DNA of 13,614 nt from Dokdonella_A sp036518555. GTDB lineage: Bacteria > Pseudomonadota > Gammaproteobacteria > Xanthomonadales > Rhodanobacteraceae. Where the stretch lies: positions 1 through 13,614 of the forward strand of contig NZ_DATDMY010000065.1 of NCBI RefSeq assembly GCF_036518555.1. The letters run 5' to 3'. A model generated the notes under the pieces. That model was not told where the DNA came from and searched no databases. It saw only the letters and a program-made list of their open reading frames with translations. The position numbers and the translations under genes are program-made. Shown here piece by piece: positions 6,596 to 13,614 of the stretch; position 1 is the stretch's first letter; each line of letters begins with the position of its first letter.

Positions 6596-7678
6596 ATGCA
6601 GCGGTCCGACGCGGTGCGCAAGTTCATCCACATCGACATGGACGCGTTCTATGCGTCGGTCGAACAGCGCGACGACCCTTCGCTGCGCGGCCGCCCCGTC
6701 GTGGTCGCCTGGCGCGGCGCGCGCTCGGTCGTCTGCGCGGCGAGCTATGAAGCGCGTACCTACGGCGTGCGTTCGGCGATGCCCGCGGTGCGCGCCGAGC
6801 GCCTTTGCCCCGATGCGGTGTTCGTGCCGCCCGACTTCACGCGCTACAAGGTCGTGTCGCAGCAGGTGCGCGCGATCCTTCAGCGCCATACCGATCTCGT
6901 CGAGCCGCTGTCGCTCGACGAGGCCTACCTCGACGTGACCGAGCCGAAGTCGGCGTTGGCGAGCGCGACGGCGATCGCGCGCTCGATCCGCGCCGAGATC
7001 CGCGCCGAAACCGCGCTCACCGCGTCGGCCGGCGTCGCACCGGCGAAGTTCCTCGCCAAGATCGCGTCCGACTGGCGCAAACCCGATGGCCTGTTCGTGA
7101 TCCGCCCGCACGACGTGCAGGAGTTTCTTGCGCCGCTGCCAGTCGCGCGCATCCACGGCGTGGGCAAGGTCATGGAGGGCAAGCTCGCCGCGCTCGGCAT
7201 CCGCACCGTCGGCGAGCTGCGCGCGTTCGATGCCCACGCGCTCGAGGCACGCTTCGGCCGCCATGGTCGCCGCCTGTCCGAGCTCGCGCACGGGATCGAC
7301 CACGGCGAGGTGCGGCCCGACCGGCCGACGCAGTCGATTTCGTCGGAGGACACGTTCGCGACCGACGTTCCGCTCGACGCGACCGAGCCGATGGTCCGCG
7401 CGCTTGCCGCTCGCACCTGGGCCGCGAGCCGACGCACGGAGCGCGTCGGCCGCACGGTCGTGCTCAAGCTCAAGACGCGCGAGTTCCGCATCCTCACGCG
7501 CAGCCGCACGCCGGAAGTGCCGCCGCGCTCGGCCGACGAATTGACCGCGATCGCGCTTTCCCTGCGCGACGCGGTGGCGCTGCCGACGACGACGTTGTAT
7601 CGCCTCGTCGGCGTCGGCCTCGGCAACTTCTACGATCCGGACGACACGCCCGGGCAGGCGGCGCTGTTCGACGCCTGA
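6596..7678 (+). CDS. dinB: DNA polymerase IV (Y-family translesion polymerase)
   Basis: A low-fidelity polymerase that extends DNA across damaged bases at stalled forks. Seen in 360 aa: HIDMDAFYASVE at 12-23 with metal-binding Asp 14 and steric-gate position Tyr 19 (equivalent to Phe 13 of E. coli Pol IV), YEARTYGVRSAMP at 51-63, SLDEAYLDVT at 106-115 with catalytic Asp 108 and Glu 109, an HhH-type segment (RIHGVGKVMEGKLAALGI), and the little-finger domain after about 240. The C-terminus QAALF (354-358) matches a beta-clamp-binding pentapeptide. The length fits the family. The ATG at 6596 puts the conserved HIDMD at the usual distance, although no Shine-Dalgarno is visible. The frame is open further upstream, but that stretch is antisense to the DUF4124 5' region. 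No full LexA box is seen upstream. Convergent with the EamA gene at 42 bp. Confidence 0.97.
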   Translation: MQRSDAVRKFIHIDMDAFYASVEQRDDPSLRGRPVVVAWRGARSVVCAASYEARTYGVRSAMPAVRAERLCPDAVFVPPDFTRYKVVSQQVRAILQRHTDLVEPLSLDEAYLDVTEPKSALASATAIARSIRAEIRAETALTASAGVAPAKFLAKIASDWRKPDGLFVIRPHDVQEFLAPLPVARIHGVGKVMEGKLAALGIRTVGELRAFDAHALEARFGRHGRRLSELAHGIDHGEVRPDRPTQSISSEDTFATDVPLDATEPMVRALAARTWAASRRTERVGRTVVLKLKTREFRILTRSRTPEVPPRSADELTAIALSLRDAVALPTTTLYRLVGVGLGNFYDPDDTPGQAALFDA

Positions 7679-7720
7679 GCGGTCGCTGCGTTCTCCGCAC
7701 CGGCCACGATGCCACCCTCC

Positions 7721-8686
7721 TCAGCGGATCTGAACCTGCACGCCGTGCCACAGCGCCGTGCACGTGCGCACGAGCGCCGATCGACGCGGCGGCACGGCTG
7801 CGGCCGCCGGTGCGCCGCGCACCGACAGCACGACGCCGACGAGCGTGAGTGCGCCCCCCGCGATCGCGAGCGCGCCCATGGTCTGGCCGAGCCAGAGCCA
7901 TGCAATCACCCCGGCGATGAGTGGCTGCGCATACAGGAAGCTCGACACGATCGACACCGGTGCGCGCGAGAGCGCGAAGCTCCACGCGATGTAGCCGAGC
8001 ACGGTCGGACCGACGCCGAGCCAGATCGCGCTCGTGAGCTGCGCGCCCGACGCGAGCGCGAGCTTCTCCGGCAGATGCAGGCCGAACGGCAGCAAGCCGA
8101 TGGTGCCGACGAAGATGCTCGCCGCGGTGAAGCCGATCGGCGTCGTCCGCTGCAGCAGCGGTTTCTGGAACACGAAGTAGATGCTCGTCGCGAGCACCGC
8201 CACGAGCACGAGCAGCGCCATCGGCTCGAAGCGGATCACGCGGCCCGAGCCGAACGTAACGAACACCGCGCCGACGAATGCGATCGCGAGGCCGACGAGC
8301 ATGCGACCGCCGAGCACTTCGCCGAGGCGCAACGCGGCGAGCGCCGCGACCACGCCGGGGGCGATCGACACGATCACCGCGGCGGAGCCGGCCGGCACGC
8401 GCGTCATCGCGTAGCCGAGCGAGAGCTGGTAGACGGTCATGCCGAGCAGCGCGAGTGCGACGACCGCGGGCCAGTCGCGCCGCGGCGGCAACGCGATCCA
8501 GCCGGCCGCGACCGGCACAGCGAAGATCGCCGACGCGACGAGGAAGCGCAGCAGCGCGAGTTCCGCCGGCGCGAACGCCTGCAGGCCGTAGGAGATCGCC
8601 GGAAACGCCGACGACCAGATGAAGATCGTCGCGCCGGCCGCGAGCAGCGGCAGCGCGGCGAGGGTGGGACGCGTGCGGATGTCCAT
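7721..8686 (-). CDS. EamA/DMT-family transporter (RhaT-like exporter)
   Basis: A predicted inner-membrane metabolite exporter of the drug/metabolite transporter superfamily. Seen in 321 aa: about ten hydrophobic spans in two EamA repeats, the first from about 12 to 145 (IFIWSSAFPAISYGL, AELALLRFL, GYAMTRVPAGSAAVIVSIAPGVVA) and the second from about 155 to 290 (FVFQKPLLQRTTPIGFTA, GPTVLGYIAWSFALS, SIVSSFLYAQPLIAGVIAW). The PxxA and 'xxRxL' elements at the ends of helices 1-2 and the FLYAQPLIA element in helix 9 are typical. The C-terminal tail after 290 (Arg/Pro-rich, about 30 aa) is unusual. The start at 8686 has GAGG about 8 bases upstream. A putative small gene ends 8 bases before it, and a divergent LysR regulator lies beyond, so expression is probably controlled by that regulator. 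The substrate is unknown. Confidence 0.93.
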   Translation of the reverse strand: MDIRTRPTLAALPLLAAGATIFIWSSAFPAISYGLQAFAPAELALLRFLVASAIFAVPVAAGWIALPPRRDWPAVVALALLGMTVYQLSLGYAMTRVPAGSAAVIVSIAPGVVAALAALRLGEVLGGRMLVGLAIAFVGAVFVTFGSGRVIRFEPMALLVLVAVLATSIYFVFQKPLLQRTTPIGFTAASIFVGTIGLLPFGLHLPEKLALASGAQLTSAIWLGVGPTVLGYIAWSFALSRAPVSIVSSFLYAQPLIAGVIAWLWLGQTMGALAIAGGALTLVGVVLSVRGAPAAAAVPPRRSALVRTCTALWHGVQVQIR

Positions 8687-8694
8687 GGCGAACC

Positions 8695-8883
8695 TCAACG
8701 GCCGGGGGTGGAGCGGCTCGCCGGGCCGCCGTTCGTGGGCACCGCGCCCACGGGCGGCGCGACAGGGGGTTGGCGACTGGCGCTCGCGCCGCGACGCGCG
8801 GCGTCGTGCGGCCACAACGGTTTCGTGGGATAGCCTTCGAGACCCAGCAGGGCTTCCGCGAGGGCATTCAATTCCTTCAACAT
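8695..8883 (-). CDS. Putative small protein (62 aa) directly upstream of the EamA exporter
   Basis: The ORF runs from ATG at 8883, with GGAG about 8 bases upstream, to a TGA only 8 bases before the exporter start, as expected for translationally linked genes. The first half looks protein-like and helical (MLKELNALAEALLGLEGY, then PTKPLWPHDAARR). The second half is Pro/Ala/Arg/Ser-rich and may be disordered. There is no signal peptide or membrane span. I do not recognise a family. Without it, about 307 bases between the exporter and the LysR gene would be empty, long for this window. The alternative is a long 5' leader. Confidence 0.5.
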   Translation of the reverse strand: MLKELNALAEALLGLEGYPTKPLWPHDAARRGASASRQPPVAPPVGAVPTNGGPASRSTPGR

Positions 8884-8964
8884 GGCAGCGACTCCGACGA
8901 CTTGCGGGTTTGACCCGGTAAGCGCGACGATAGGCCGATTCCGTGCGCCGCAGTAGCGACATGT

Positions 8965-8992
8965 TTGATAGCCAGACTTGAGGAAACTTCAA
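8965..8992 (-). promoter_or_regulatory. Candidate promoter for the small ORF-EamA transcript
   Basis: On the minus strand TTGAAG (8992-8987; TTGA match plus final mismatch) and TATCAA (8970-8965; 4 of 6) are 16 bases apart, about 80 bases before the small ORF start. The -35 lies inside the inverted repeat described at 8977-8993, so a bound regulator would affect both directions. Confidence 0.4.
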
Positions 8993-8993
8993 G
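8977..8993. promoter_or_regulatory. Inverted repeat CTTGA-N7-TCAAG, candidate LysR operator
   Basis: A perfect 5-bp inverted repeat with a 7-base centre contains T-N11-A (T8979, A8991), the hallmark of LysR-type regulator sites. It ends at the base before the LysR gene start codon and includes its AGGAAA ribosome-binding region. It also covers the -35 of the divergent candidate promoter. Binding could repress the regulator itself and modulate the exporter. Confidence 0.45.
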
Positions 8994-9959
8994 ATGGATC
9001 GAGCTCCCCTGAATGCGCTGCAGGTGTTCGTGACGGCTGCGCGCGCCGGCAACATGACGCGCGCGGCCGAACGCCTGCACCTGACCGTGAGCGCGCTCAG
9101 CCACCAGGTACGCCTGCTCGAACAGCGTCTCGGCGTGACGTTGTTCGTGCGCGGCCCGCGCGGACTCAAGCCGACCGCCGAGGGTGCGATGCTGCTGCAG
9201 CGCGTCGGCATGCACCTGGACGCGATCGAAGAGGCGCTGCAGCCGCTGCGCGCGCGACGCGACTGCGTGCTCAGCATCAGCGCGCTGCCCTCGCTCGCCT
9301 CGAGCTGGCTCATGCCGCGGCTGCCGCGCTTCGTCGCGCAGCATCCGGACTTCGAGTTCAACCTCGACTCGTCGATCGCGCGCGTCGACTTCGCCGATGG
9401 CCGTTTCGACGGCGCGTTGCGTTATGGCCCGGGCAACTGGGAAGGCGTCAGCGCCGAACTGCTGTTCGAGGAATGGCTGACGCCGGTGGCGAGCCCGGCC
9501 CTGCTCGCCGGGCGTCGGCGGCCGCGCCTCGACGAACTCGGCGAGTGGCCGCTGCTGAGCCCGGATGACCCCTGGCCGCGCTGGTTCGAGCAGTTCGGCG
9601 GCAAGGAACCGAAACGCTACGTCGCGACCTTCAGCGATTCGGACACGCTGCAACGCGCGACCGTCGAAGGCATGGGCGTGTCGCTCGGCCGTGCGACGCT
9701 CATGCGGCCGCTGGTCGAGAGCGGCCGCCTCGTCGTGCTGTTTCCCGAACGCATGAAGGCGCGCTACGCGCACTACCTCGTCTATCCCGAGCGCTCGACA
9801 AGGCACAAGGGCTTCCAGGCGTTCCGCGAATGGCTGCATGCGGAAGCGGCGGCGTTCCGCGACGGCGGCGCCGCGGATGCGATGCCGCTCGCAGCACCCG
9901 CGCGCGATGCGCGCACGAAGCGCGTGCGCAGCGCGCCCGCGAAGTCGTCGCACCGCTGA
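8994..9959 (+). CDS. LysR-family transcriptional regulator (GcvA-like)
   Basis: A predicted ligand-responsive DNA-binding regulator. Seen in 321 aa: a winged HTH at about 6-65 (LNALQVFVTAARAGNMTRAAERLHLTVSALSHQVRLLEQRLGV read in parts), including the recognition helix VSALSHQV and wing LFVRGPRGLKPTAEG. A LysR substrate-binding domain follows at about 90-295 (SISALPSLASSWLMPRLPRF, DFADGRFDGALRYGPG, SDTLQRATVEGMGVSLGR). The 'LPSLASSWLMPRL' and 'D.ALRYG.G.W' elements are typical of the GcvA/AmpR-like subgroup. A basic Ala/Arg/Lys tail of about 30 residues follows the domain. The start at 8994 has AGGAAA upstream. It is divergent from the small ORF and EamA exporter, which are its likely targets. 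The effector is unknown. Confidence 0.95.
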   Translation: MDRAPLNALQVFVTAARAGNMTRAAERLHLTVSALSHQVRLLEQRLGVTLFVRGPRGLKPTAEGAMLLQRVGMHLDAIEEALQPLRARRDCVLSISALPSLASSWLMPRLPRFVAQHPDFEFNLDSSIARVDFADGRFDGALRYGPGNWEGVSAELLFEEWLTPVASPALLAGRRRPRLDELGEWPLLSPDDPWPRWFEQFGGKEPKRYVATFSDSDTLQRATVEGMGVSLGRATLMRPLVESGRLVVLFPERMKARYAHYLVYPERSTRHKGFQAFREWLHAEAAAFRDGGAADAMPLAAPARDARTKRVRSAPAKSSHR

Positions 9960-10014
9960 GCGCTCGCACGCCACGCTCGCACGGGGCACACCGCGAACCG
10001 TTACACGTGGGCGG

Positions 10015-10974
10015 TCACGCGCCGCAGCGTTCGCGCATCTTCGCCCGGTCGACGCGCAGGCTGTTGTCGATGTAATAGTCGAGCAGTCCGCGCGCGAGCT
10101 TCTCGTCGGAGGCGGGAATCAGCGCATGCGCGTCGCGCATCCAGCCGTCGACGCAGGCGGCCTTGGCGGTCTTGCCCGCGGCGCACGCGAGCAGGTGGTC
10201 GAACGCGCTGCGCCAGGTCGCGAACTGCCCACGGTCGAGCGGTGCACCGTGGCCGGGCACGATCCGCACGAAATCGACCTTCGCGAGATGCCCGAGCGCC
10301 GTGCGCCAGCGCGCCGGGCACGCGGTGTCGAACAACGGCGCCGGCAAGGTCACGAGATCGCCCGCGGCGAGCGTGCCTGTCGCCGGGTCGAACAGCCAGA
10401 CGTCGCCGGCGGTGACGGCGCGCGTCTCGAGCCCGAGCTGCAGGCGGCGGCCGGCAAGCGTGCGCTCGACGCCCTGCGTCACGCGCTCGTCCGGGAACAG
10501 CGCCGGCCCGGCGTCGATGAGCGCGAGCTCGTCGCGCAATGCGGCCTTCTGCGCCGCATCGCCGCCCGGCGCGGCGAGGTTCTGCTCGATCTGCGCGCGG
10601 TACTTCGCGAGGAAACCGCGCATCGCCTGCTCGATCGCACCGCTCGCATGCACGCGCACGCCGGGATACGCCTGGCGCAGGCGCGCATTGCCGCCGACAT
10701 GATCGAGATGCCAGTGGCTGTTGACGATCGCGGTGATCGGCAGGTCGCGCTCGCGCGCGTACTCGATGATCGCGTCCGTGTGCGCGGCATGGCGCCCGCT
10801 GTCGAACACGATGAGGCCGCCCGCGCCGTCGAACACGAGGGTGTTGCCGTCGGGCTGCTCGCCCGCGACGAATCGGCCCGGCAGCAGGCGCACGCCCGGG
10901 GCCAGCTCGTCGGCCGCGAGGGCGGCCGTCGCGAGCGAGGCGGCCATGAGGCAGGACACGATCCGGCGCAGCAT
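10015..10974 (-). CDS. Secreted metallo-beta-lactamase-fold hydrolase with an altered zinc site
   Basis: A predicted exported MBL-superfamily hydrolase. Seen in 319 aa: a signal peptide (MLRRIVSCLMAASLATAALA, cleavage near residue 20), then the metal motif SHWHLDHVGGN with His 87, His 89, Asp 91 and His 92. The bridging Asp is likely 206 (AAGDLV), and the last His is in VPGHG at 242. The segment that normally carries the third ligand (GHTxGD) reads AVTAGD here, with Val 187 where His is expected. Two additional Cys in the C-terminal part (near 204-219 and 270s) may form disulfides. The start at 10974 has AGGAGGG about 7 bases upstream; the upstream frame is Arg-rich noise. The substrate is unknown and the gene name cannot be assigned. 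It is divergent from the GST gene, and 55 bp separate its stop from the LysR gene's stop. Confidence 0.9.
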   Translation of the reverse strand: MLRRIVSCLMAASLATAALAADELAPGVRLLPGRFVAGEQPDGNTLVFDGAGGLIVFDSGRHAAHTDAIIEYARERDLPITAIVNSHWHLDHVGGNARLRQAYPGVRVHASGAIEQAMRGFLAKYRAQIEQNLAAPGGDAAQKAALRDELALIDAGPALFPDERVTQGVERTLAGRRLQLGLETRAVTAGDVWLFDPATGTLAAGDLVTLPAPLFDTACPARWRTALGHLAKVDFVRIVPGHGAPLDRGQFATWRSAFDHLLACAAGKTAKAACVDGWMRDAHALIPASDEKLARGLLDYYIDNSLRVDRAKMRERCGA

Positions 10975-11147
10975 CGGCGCACCCTCCTGGAAGTCGGGGC
11001 GAGCTTCGCACGCGGCGCCCGCCGCGACACCTGCCGTTCGTCCGGGGTGCGTACGCACGCGCGGCGAAGCGTGGCGCGGGCGCGCCGGATGCCGGCGACG
11101 CCGGGTCGACGTACCATCCCGGGCCACTCCGATGCGGAAGCCGTCGC

Positions 11148-11828
11148 ATGGCGATCGTCGTCCACCACCTCAACGACTCGCGCTCGCAGCGCGTGCTCTG
11201 GCTGCTCGAAGAACTCGGCTTGCCGTACGAGATCGTGCCGTACCGGCGCGACCCGCGCACGATGCTCGCGCCCGAGACGCTGCGCCGCGTCCACCCTCTC
11301 GGCAAGGCGCCCGTCGTCGTCGACGACGGCCGCGTGCTCGCCGAGTCGGGCGCGATCGTCGAGTACCTCGCCGAGCGCTACGGCGGCACGACGCTCGTGC
11401 CCGTGCGCGATTCGGCCGACTGGCTGCGCTATCGCTACTGGATGCATTACGCGGAAGGCTCGGCGATGCCGCCTTTGCTGCTCAAGCTCGTGTTCGATCG
11501 CGTCGAAGGCGCGAGGATGCCGTTCTTCGCGCGGCCGATCGCCCGCGGCATCGTCGCCAGGGTGCGGCGCGGCTTCGTCGATCCGCAGCTCGCGCTGCAT
11601 CTCGACTACCTGGAGCGCGAACTCGCCGCGCGTGCGTGGTTCACCGGCGATGCGTTCGGCGCCGCCGACATCCAGATGAGCTTTCCGATCGAAGCGGCGG
11701 CCGGGCGCGCCGGCCTCGACGCGACGCGCCCTTCCCTGTGGCGCTGGCTCGAGCGGGTCCAGGCACGGCCGGCGTACCGCCGCGCACTCGAACGCGGCGG
11801 CGGGTACGCGTACGCGCGTCCCGCGTGA
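11148..11828 (+). CDS. Glutathione S-transferase (Gtt1-like)
   Basis: A predicted cytoplasmic enzyme conjugating or reducing substrates with glutathione. Seen in 226 aa: the thioredoxin-like domain at 1-80 with SRSQRVLWLLEELGLPYE (Ser 11 or Ser 13 at the glutathione-activating position), PLGKAPVV with the cis-Pro at 55, and AESGAIVEYL where Glu 67 and Ser 68 bind the gamma-glutamyl group. The all-helical C-terminal domain runs from about 88 to 215, including WFTGDAFGAADIQMSFP, the usual N-capping box region. This pattern is of the fungal/bacterial Gtt1-type group. The start ATG at 11148 lacks a strong Shine-Dalgarno (GGAAG 8 bases upstream). TACCAT 30 bases upstream is a possible -10. The stop is only 10 bp from the convergent membrane-protein gene. 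Confidence 0.93.
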   Translation: MAIVVHHLNDSRSQRVLWLLEELGLPYEIVPYRRDPRTMLAPETLRRVHPLGKAPVVVDDGRVLAESGAIVEYLAERYGGTTLVPVRDSADWLRYRYWMHYAEGSAMPPLLLKLVFDRVEGARMPFFARPIARGIVARVRRGFVDPQLALHLDYLERELAARAWFTGDAFGAADIQMSFPIEAAAGRAGLDATRPSLWRWLERVQARPAYRRALERGGGYAYARPA

Positions 11829-11838
11829 CGGCGGGGCT

Positions 11839-13587
11839 TCACCCGGCCGATGCGACCGCGGCGGCGTCGGAGCGCACCGCGCGCTCGACCAGCCAGAGCA
11901 TCGCGACGAGCGCGAGCCAGACGAGGAAGAACGGCCAACGCGGCAGCGCGACCGCGCGCACGTCCGTCGCCGCATCGTCGCGCGGGCGCGCGAGCGCGCG
12001 TGTCGCGTCGCGGACGCCGGCCGCGGCGAGAGCGATGGCGTCCTCGCGCGCGCGCACGTGGAACGCGCGCCGGCGATCGCCGTCGATGAGCGCGTGCCAA
12101 CCCGCCTCCGTCGGCCAGTACGCGGCGCAGCGCTCGCCCGCCTCGTCGACGACCGCCAATGGCGTGCGCCTGCCGGCCGGCGATTCGACCGCCGCGTCGG
12201 CGGGGACGCCACAGAACACCGCGCGCTCGTCGACGCGCGCGTCGATGGGCACGCGCGGCGACGCGGTCGTGCGCGCGCGCGCGAGCGTCGCGAAGGCGTC
12301 GCTCCACAGGCTGCCGTAGCGCGCGCGCTCGCCCGCGAGCGCGAGGCGAAACGCGTCGTCGAGCCACCACAGGCCGACGCGGCCCTGCCCCCGCACGCGC
12401 CACGCCGCGAGCAGCGTGCCGTTGTCGGCACGCACCAGCGGTGCCGCGTCGGACCCGTCGACGTCGACCGGACGGCGCGCGAGCGCGAACGGCGCATCGG
12501 CGACGCCGGGCATGCGCTCGAGCGCGACCGCAGGCGGTGCCTGCGCGCTCGCGCGCACGTCGAAGCCGAGCCCGGCCCAGTCGCGCGCGACGTCGTCCGG
12601 CAACGGACCCGTCAGGCGCAGCAGCAGACCGAGGCCGTCGTCGACCGCATGGAGCAACGCCGCCTTCGACGCGGCGCCGAGCGCGGACCACGCGCGCTCG
12701 TCGACGAGCACGATGTCGGCCTGCGCGAGCGTCGTCGCATCGAGCGCGGCAGCGCCTTCGACGAGCGCGACGCCGTCGCTGAGCGCGACGCGGCTGTCCA
12801 GGCGCACGCCCGCATCGACGGCCCAGCGGCGCAGGTACTTGAGCTCCGCATCGGGGGCGCCCGCGAGCACGAGCAGCGCGAGCGGATCGCCGCCGAGCAC
12901 CGAAACGGGCACCTCGACGTCGTCGATGCGAGGGCCGTCCGGCTCGCTCGCGCGCAATCGCAGCGACAACGTGCCGGGCGCGCGCGCCTGCGCCGCGAGC
13001 GCGAACGCGCCCTGCGCATCGGCGAGCGTGTTCGCGACGACCAGCCCGGCAGGATCGAGCAGTTCGATGCGTGCGCCGGGCGCGCCTTCGACCCGACCGC
13101 CGATGCGCAACACGTGGCCTGCGAGCGCCTCGCGCGGAGCGTCGAGCGCGACGATGCCACGCGGCAGCGGCGCCGCATCGAAGCCGGCCATGCGACCGCG
13201 CGCGGCATCGCGATCGCGCGCGGGCAGGCCGCCGCCGATGACGCGCACGCGCGACGCGTCCGCATGCCGGCGCATCGCCGTGCCGAGATCCGGCACGCGC
13301 TCGACCGCGCGCGGTGCATCCACGCCAGGCAACGCAACGACGTCGTCGCCGCGACCGAGCGCGGCGAACTGCGCCGGCGTCGTGCCCGGCGTCAGCACGA
13401 CGAGTTCGCCGCCGCGATGCGCTTCGCGCGTCGTCGGCGGGTACAAGCAGAACCACAGCGCGAGCGCCGCGAGCAGTTGCGCGACGATGCGCACGCCGCG
13501 ACGGCCGCGGCCGTCGCGCGCACTGCGCCAGGCGCCGAGCAATGCGGCGGCCGCGAGCAACAATGCGACGGCGATCGTCGTGTTCAT
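11839..13587 (-). CDS. Large membrane protein with BatA/GATase1-like architecture (582 aa)
   Basis: Two N-terminal membrane spans at about 3-20 and 32-49, then a periplasmic segment of about 500 residues, and a final span at about 551-567 (WPFFLVWLALVAMLWLVERAV). The middle contains a carboxypeptidase-regulatory or Ig-like stretch at about 155-225 (LRIGGRVEGAPGARIELLDPAGLVVANT). An alpha/beta region follows from about 230 (LALLVLAGAPDAELKYLRRW, DIVLVDERAW, RVGLWWLDDAF), resembling the GATase1-like domain of proteins in MoxR/DUF58/BatA operons. No catalytic triad is evident. The start at 13587 forms an ATGA overlap with the end of a gene entering from the right edge, so it belongs to a minus-strand operon. 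The family assignment rests on architecture, not a database match. Confidence 0.8.
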   Translation of the reverse strand: MNTTIAVALLLAAAALLGAWRSARDGRGRRGVRIVAQLLAALALWFCLYPPTTREAHRGGELVVLTPGTTPAQFAALGRGDDVVALPGVDAPRAVERVPDLGTAMRRHADASRVRVIGGGLPARDRDAARGRMAGFDAAPLPRGIVALDAPREALAGHVLRIGGRVEGAPGARIELLDPAGLVVANTLADAQGAFALAAQARAPGTLSLRLRASEPDGPRIDDVEVPVSVLGGDPLALLVLAGAPDAELKYLRRWAVDAGVRLDSRVALSDGVALVEGAAALDATTLAQADIVLVDERAWSALGAASKAALLHAVDDGLGLLLRLTGPLPDDVARDWAGLGFDVRASAQAPPAVALERMPGVADAPFALARRPVDVDGSDAAPLVRADNGTLLAAWRVRGQGRVGLWWLDDAFRLALAGERARYGSLWSDAFATLARARTTASPRVPIDARVDERAVFCGVPADAAVESPAGRRTPLAVVDEAGERCAAYWPTEAGWHALIDGDRRRAFHVRAREDAIALAAAGVRDATRALARPRDDAATDVRAVALPRWPFFLVWLALVAMLWLVERAVRSDAAAVASAG

Positions 13588-13614
13588 CGCACGGCCTGCG
13601 GCGCGGCGAGCGCG
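13584..13614 (-). CDS. C-terminal end of an upstream operon gene (partial, cut by window edge)
   Basis: On the minus strand the last ten codons before the edge read ALAAPQAVR and a TGA that shares ATGA with the start of the large membrane protein gene. Such 4-bp overlaps are typical of translationally coupled genes. Only nine residues are visible, so nothing can be said of function; by context a BatA/vWFA or DUF58-type partner is possible. Confidence 0.4.
   Translation of the reverse strand, partial: ALAAPQAVR

Noticed and set aside
6571..6600. TAGTA upstream of dinB as a LexA box
   Set aside because: Only half of the TTAG-N6-TACTA type motif known from xanthomonads is present; the partner half is missing.
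7679..7720. Short TGCG/CGCA stem between dinB and EamA as a terminator
   Set aside because: Four base pairs only and no T-tract; within chance expectation.
10479..12497. A 672-aa minus-strand open frame and similar long frames around the MBL and GST genes
   Set aside because: Arg/Ser/Ala low-complexity translations overlapping genes with clear family motifs on the correct frame.
1..13614. CRISPR arrays, insertion sequences, tRNA/rRNA genes or phage genes
   Set aside because: No direct-repeat arrays, transposase motifs, tRNA-like cloverleaf or phage proteins were seen by reading both strands.

Overview
This is about 13.6 kb of very GC-rich bacterial chromosome with dense short intergenic gaps. 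Gene content and style fit a gammaproteobacterium of the Lysobacterales (Xanthomonadales, Rhodanobacteraceae-like): a PknB-type kinase fused to TPRs, a two-module DUF4124 protein, a periplasmic PrxQ, and many Ser/Ala-rich secreted conserved hypotheticals. That placement is inferred from protein style only. I see no IS element, phage gene, CRISPR array, tRNA or rRNA. The window reads as ordinary chromosome.

Left part (1-2800): the 3' portion of a membrane-anchored Ser/Thr kinase with an extracytoplasmic TPR domain (+), facing a small integral membrane protein (-). Two hairpins lie between the converging ends. Middle (2930-5780): a minus-strand block with a small secreted protein, a UDG-superfamily DNA-deoxyinosine glycosylase and a periplasmic bacterioferritin-comigratory-type peroxiredoxin. 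The glycosylase reading frame overlaps the peroxiredoxin stop and starts at TTG. A 75-aa plus-strand conserved hypothetical is divergent from the peroxiredoxin and converges on a lipoprotein gene across a perfect 20-bp palindrome.

Centre (5840-7680): a secreted DUF4124 protein with two Cys-x13-Cys modules is divergent from dinB (translesion DNA polymerase IV). Next (7720-9960): an EamA/DMT exporter preceded by a putative 62-codon small gene, divergent from a GcvA-like LysR regulator. An inverted repeat of LysR type abuts the regulator's start codon, so this is a candidate regulator-exporter module.

Right part (9960-13614): a secreted metallo-beta-lactamase-fold hydrolase whose usual third zinc histidine appears to be valine, divergent from a Gtt1-like glutathione S-transferase. 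The GST converges with only 10 bp spacing on a large membrane protein with a GATase1-like/BatA-type architecture. That gene's start overlaps (ATGA) the end of another gene entering from the right edge, suggesting a MoxR/DUF58/BatA-type operon outside the window. Several genes touch stress tolerance (DNA repair, peroxide reduction, GST), but I see no single dedicated new system. The most interesting items are the LysR-smORF-EamA module, the overlapping glycosylase/peroxiredoxin pair, the altered metallo-hydrolase and the duplicated DUF4124 modules.
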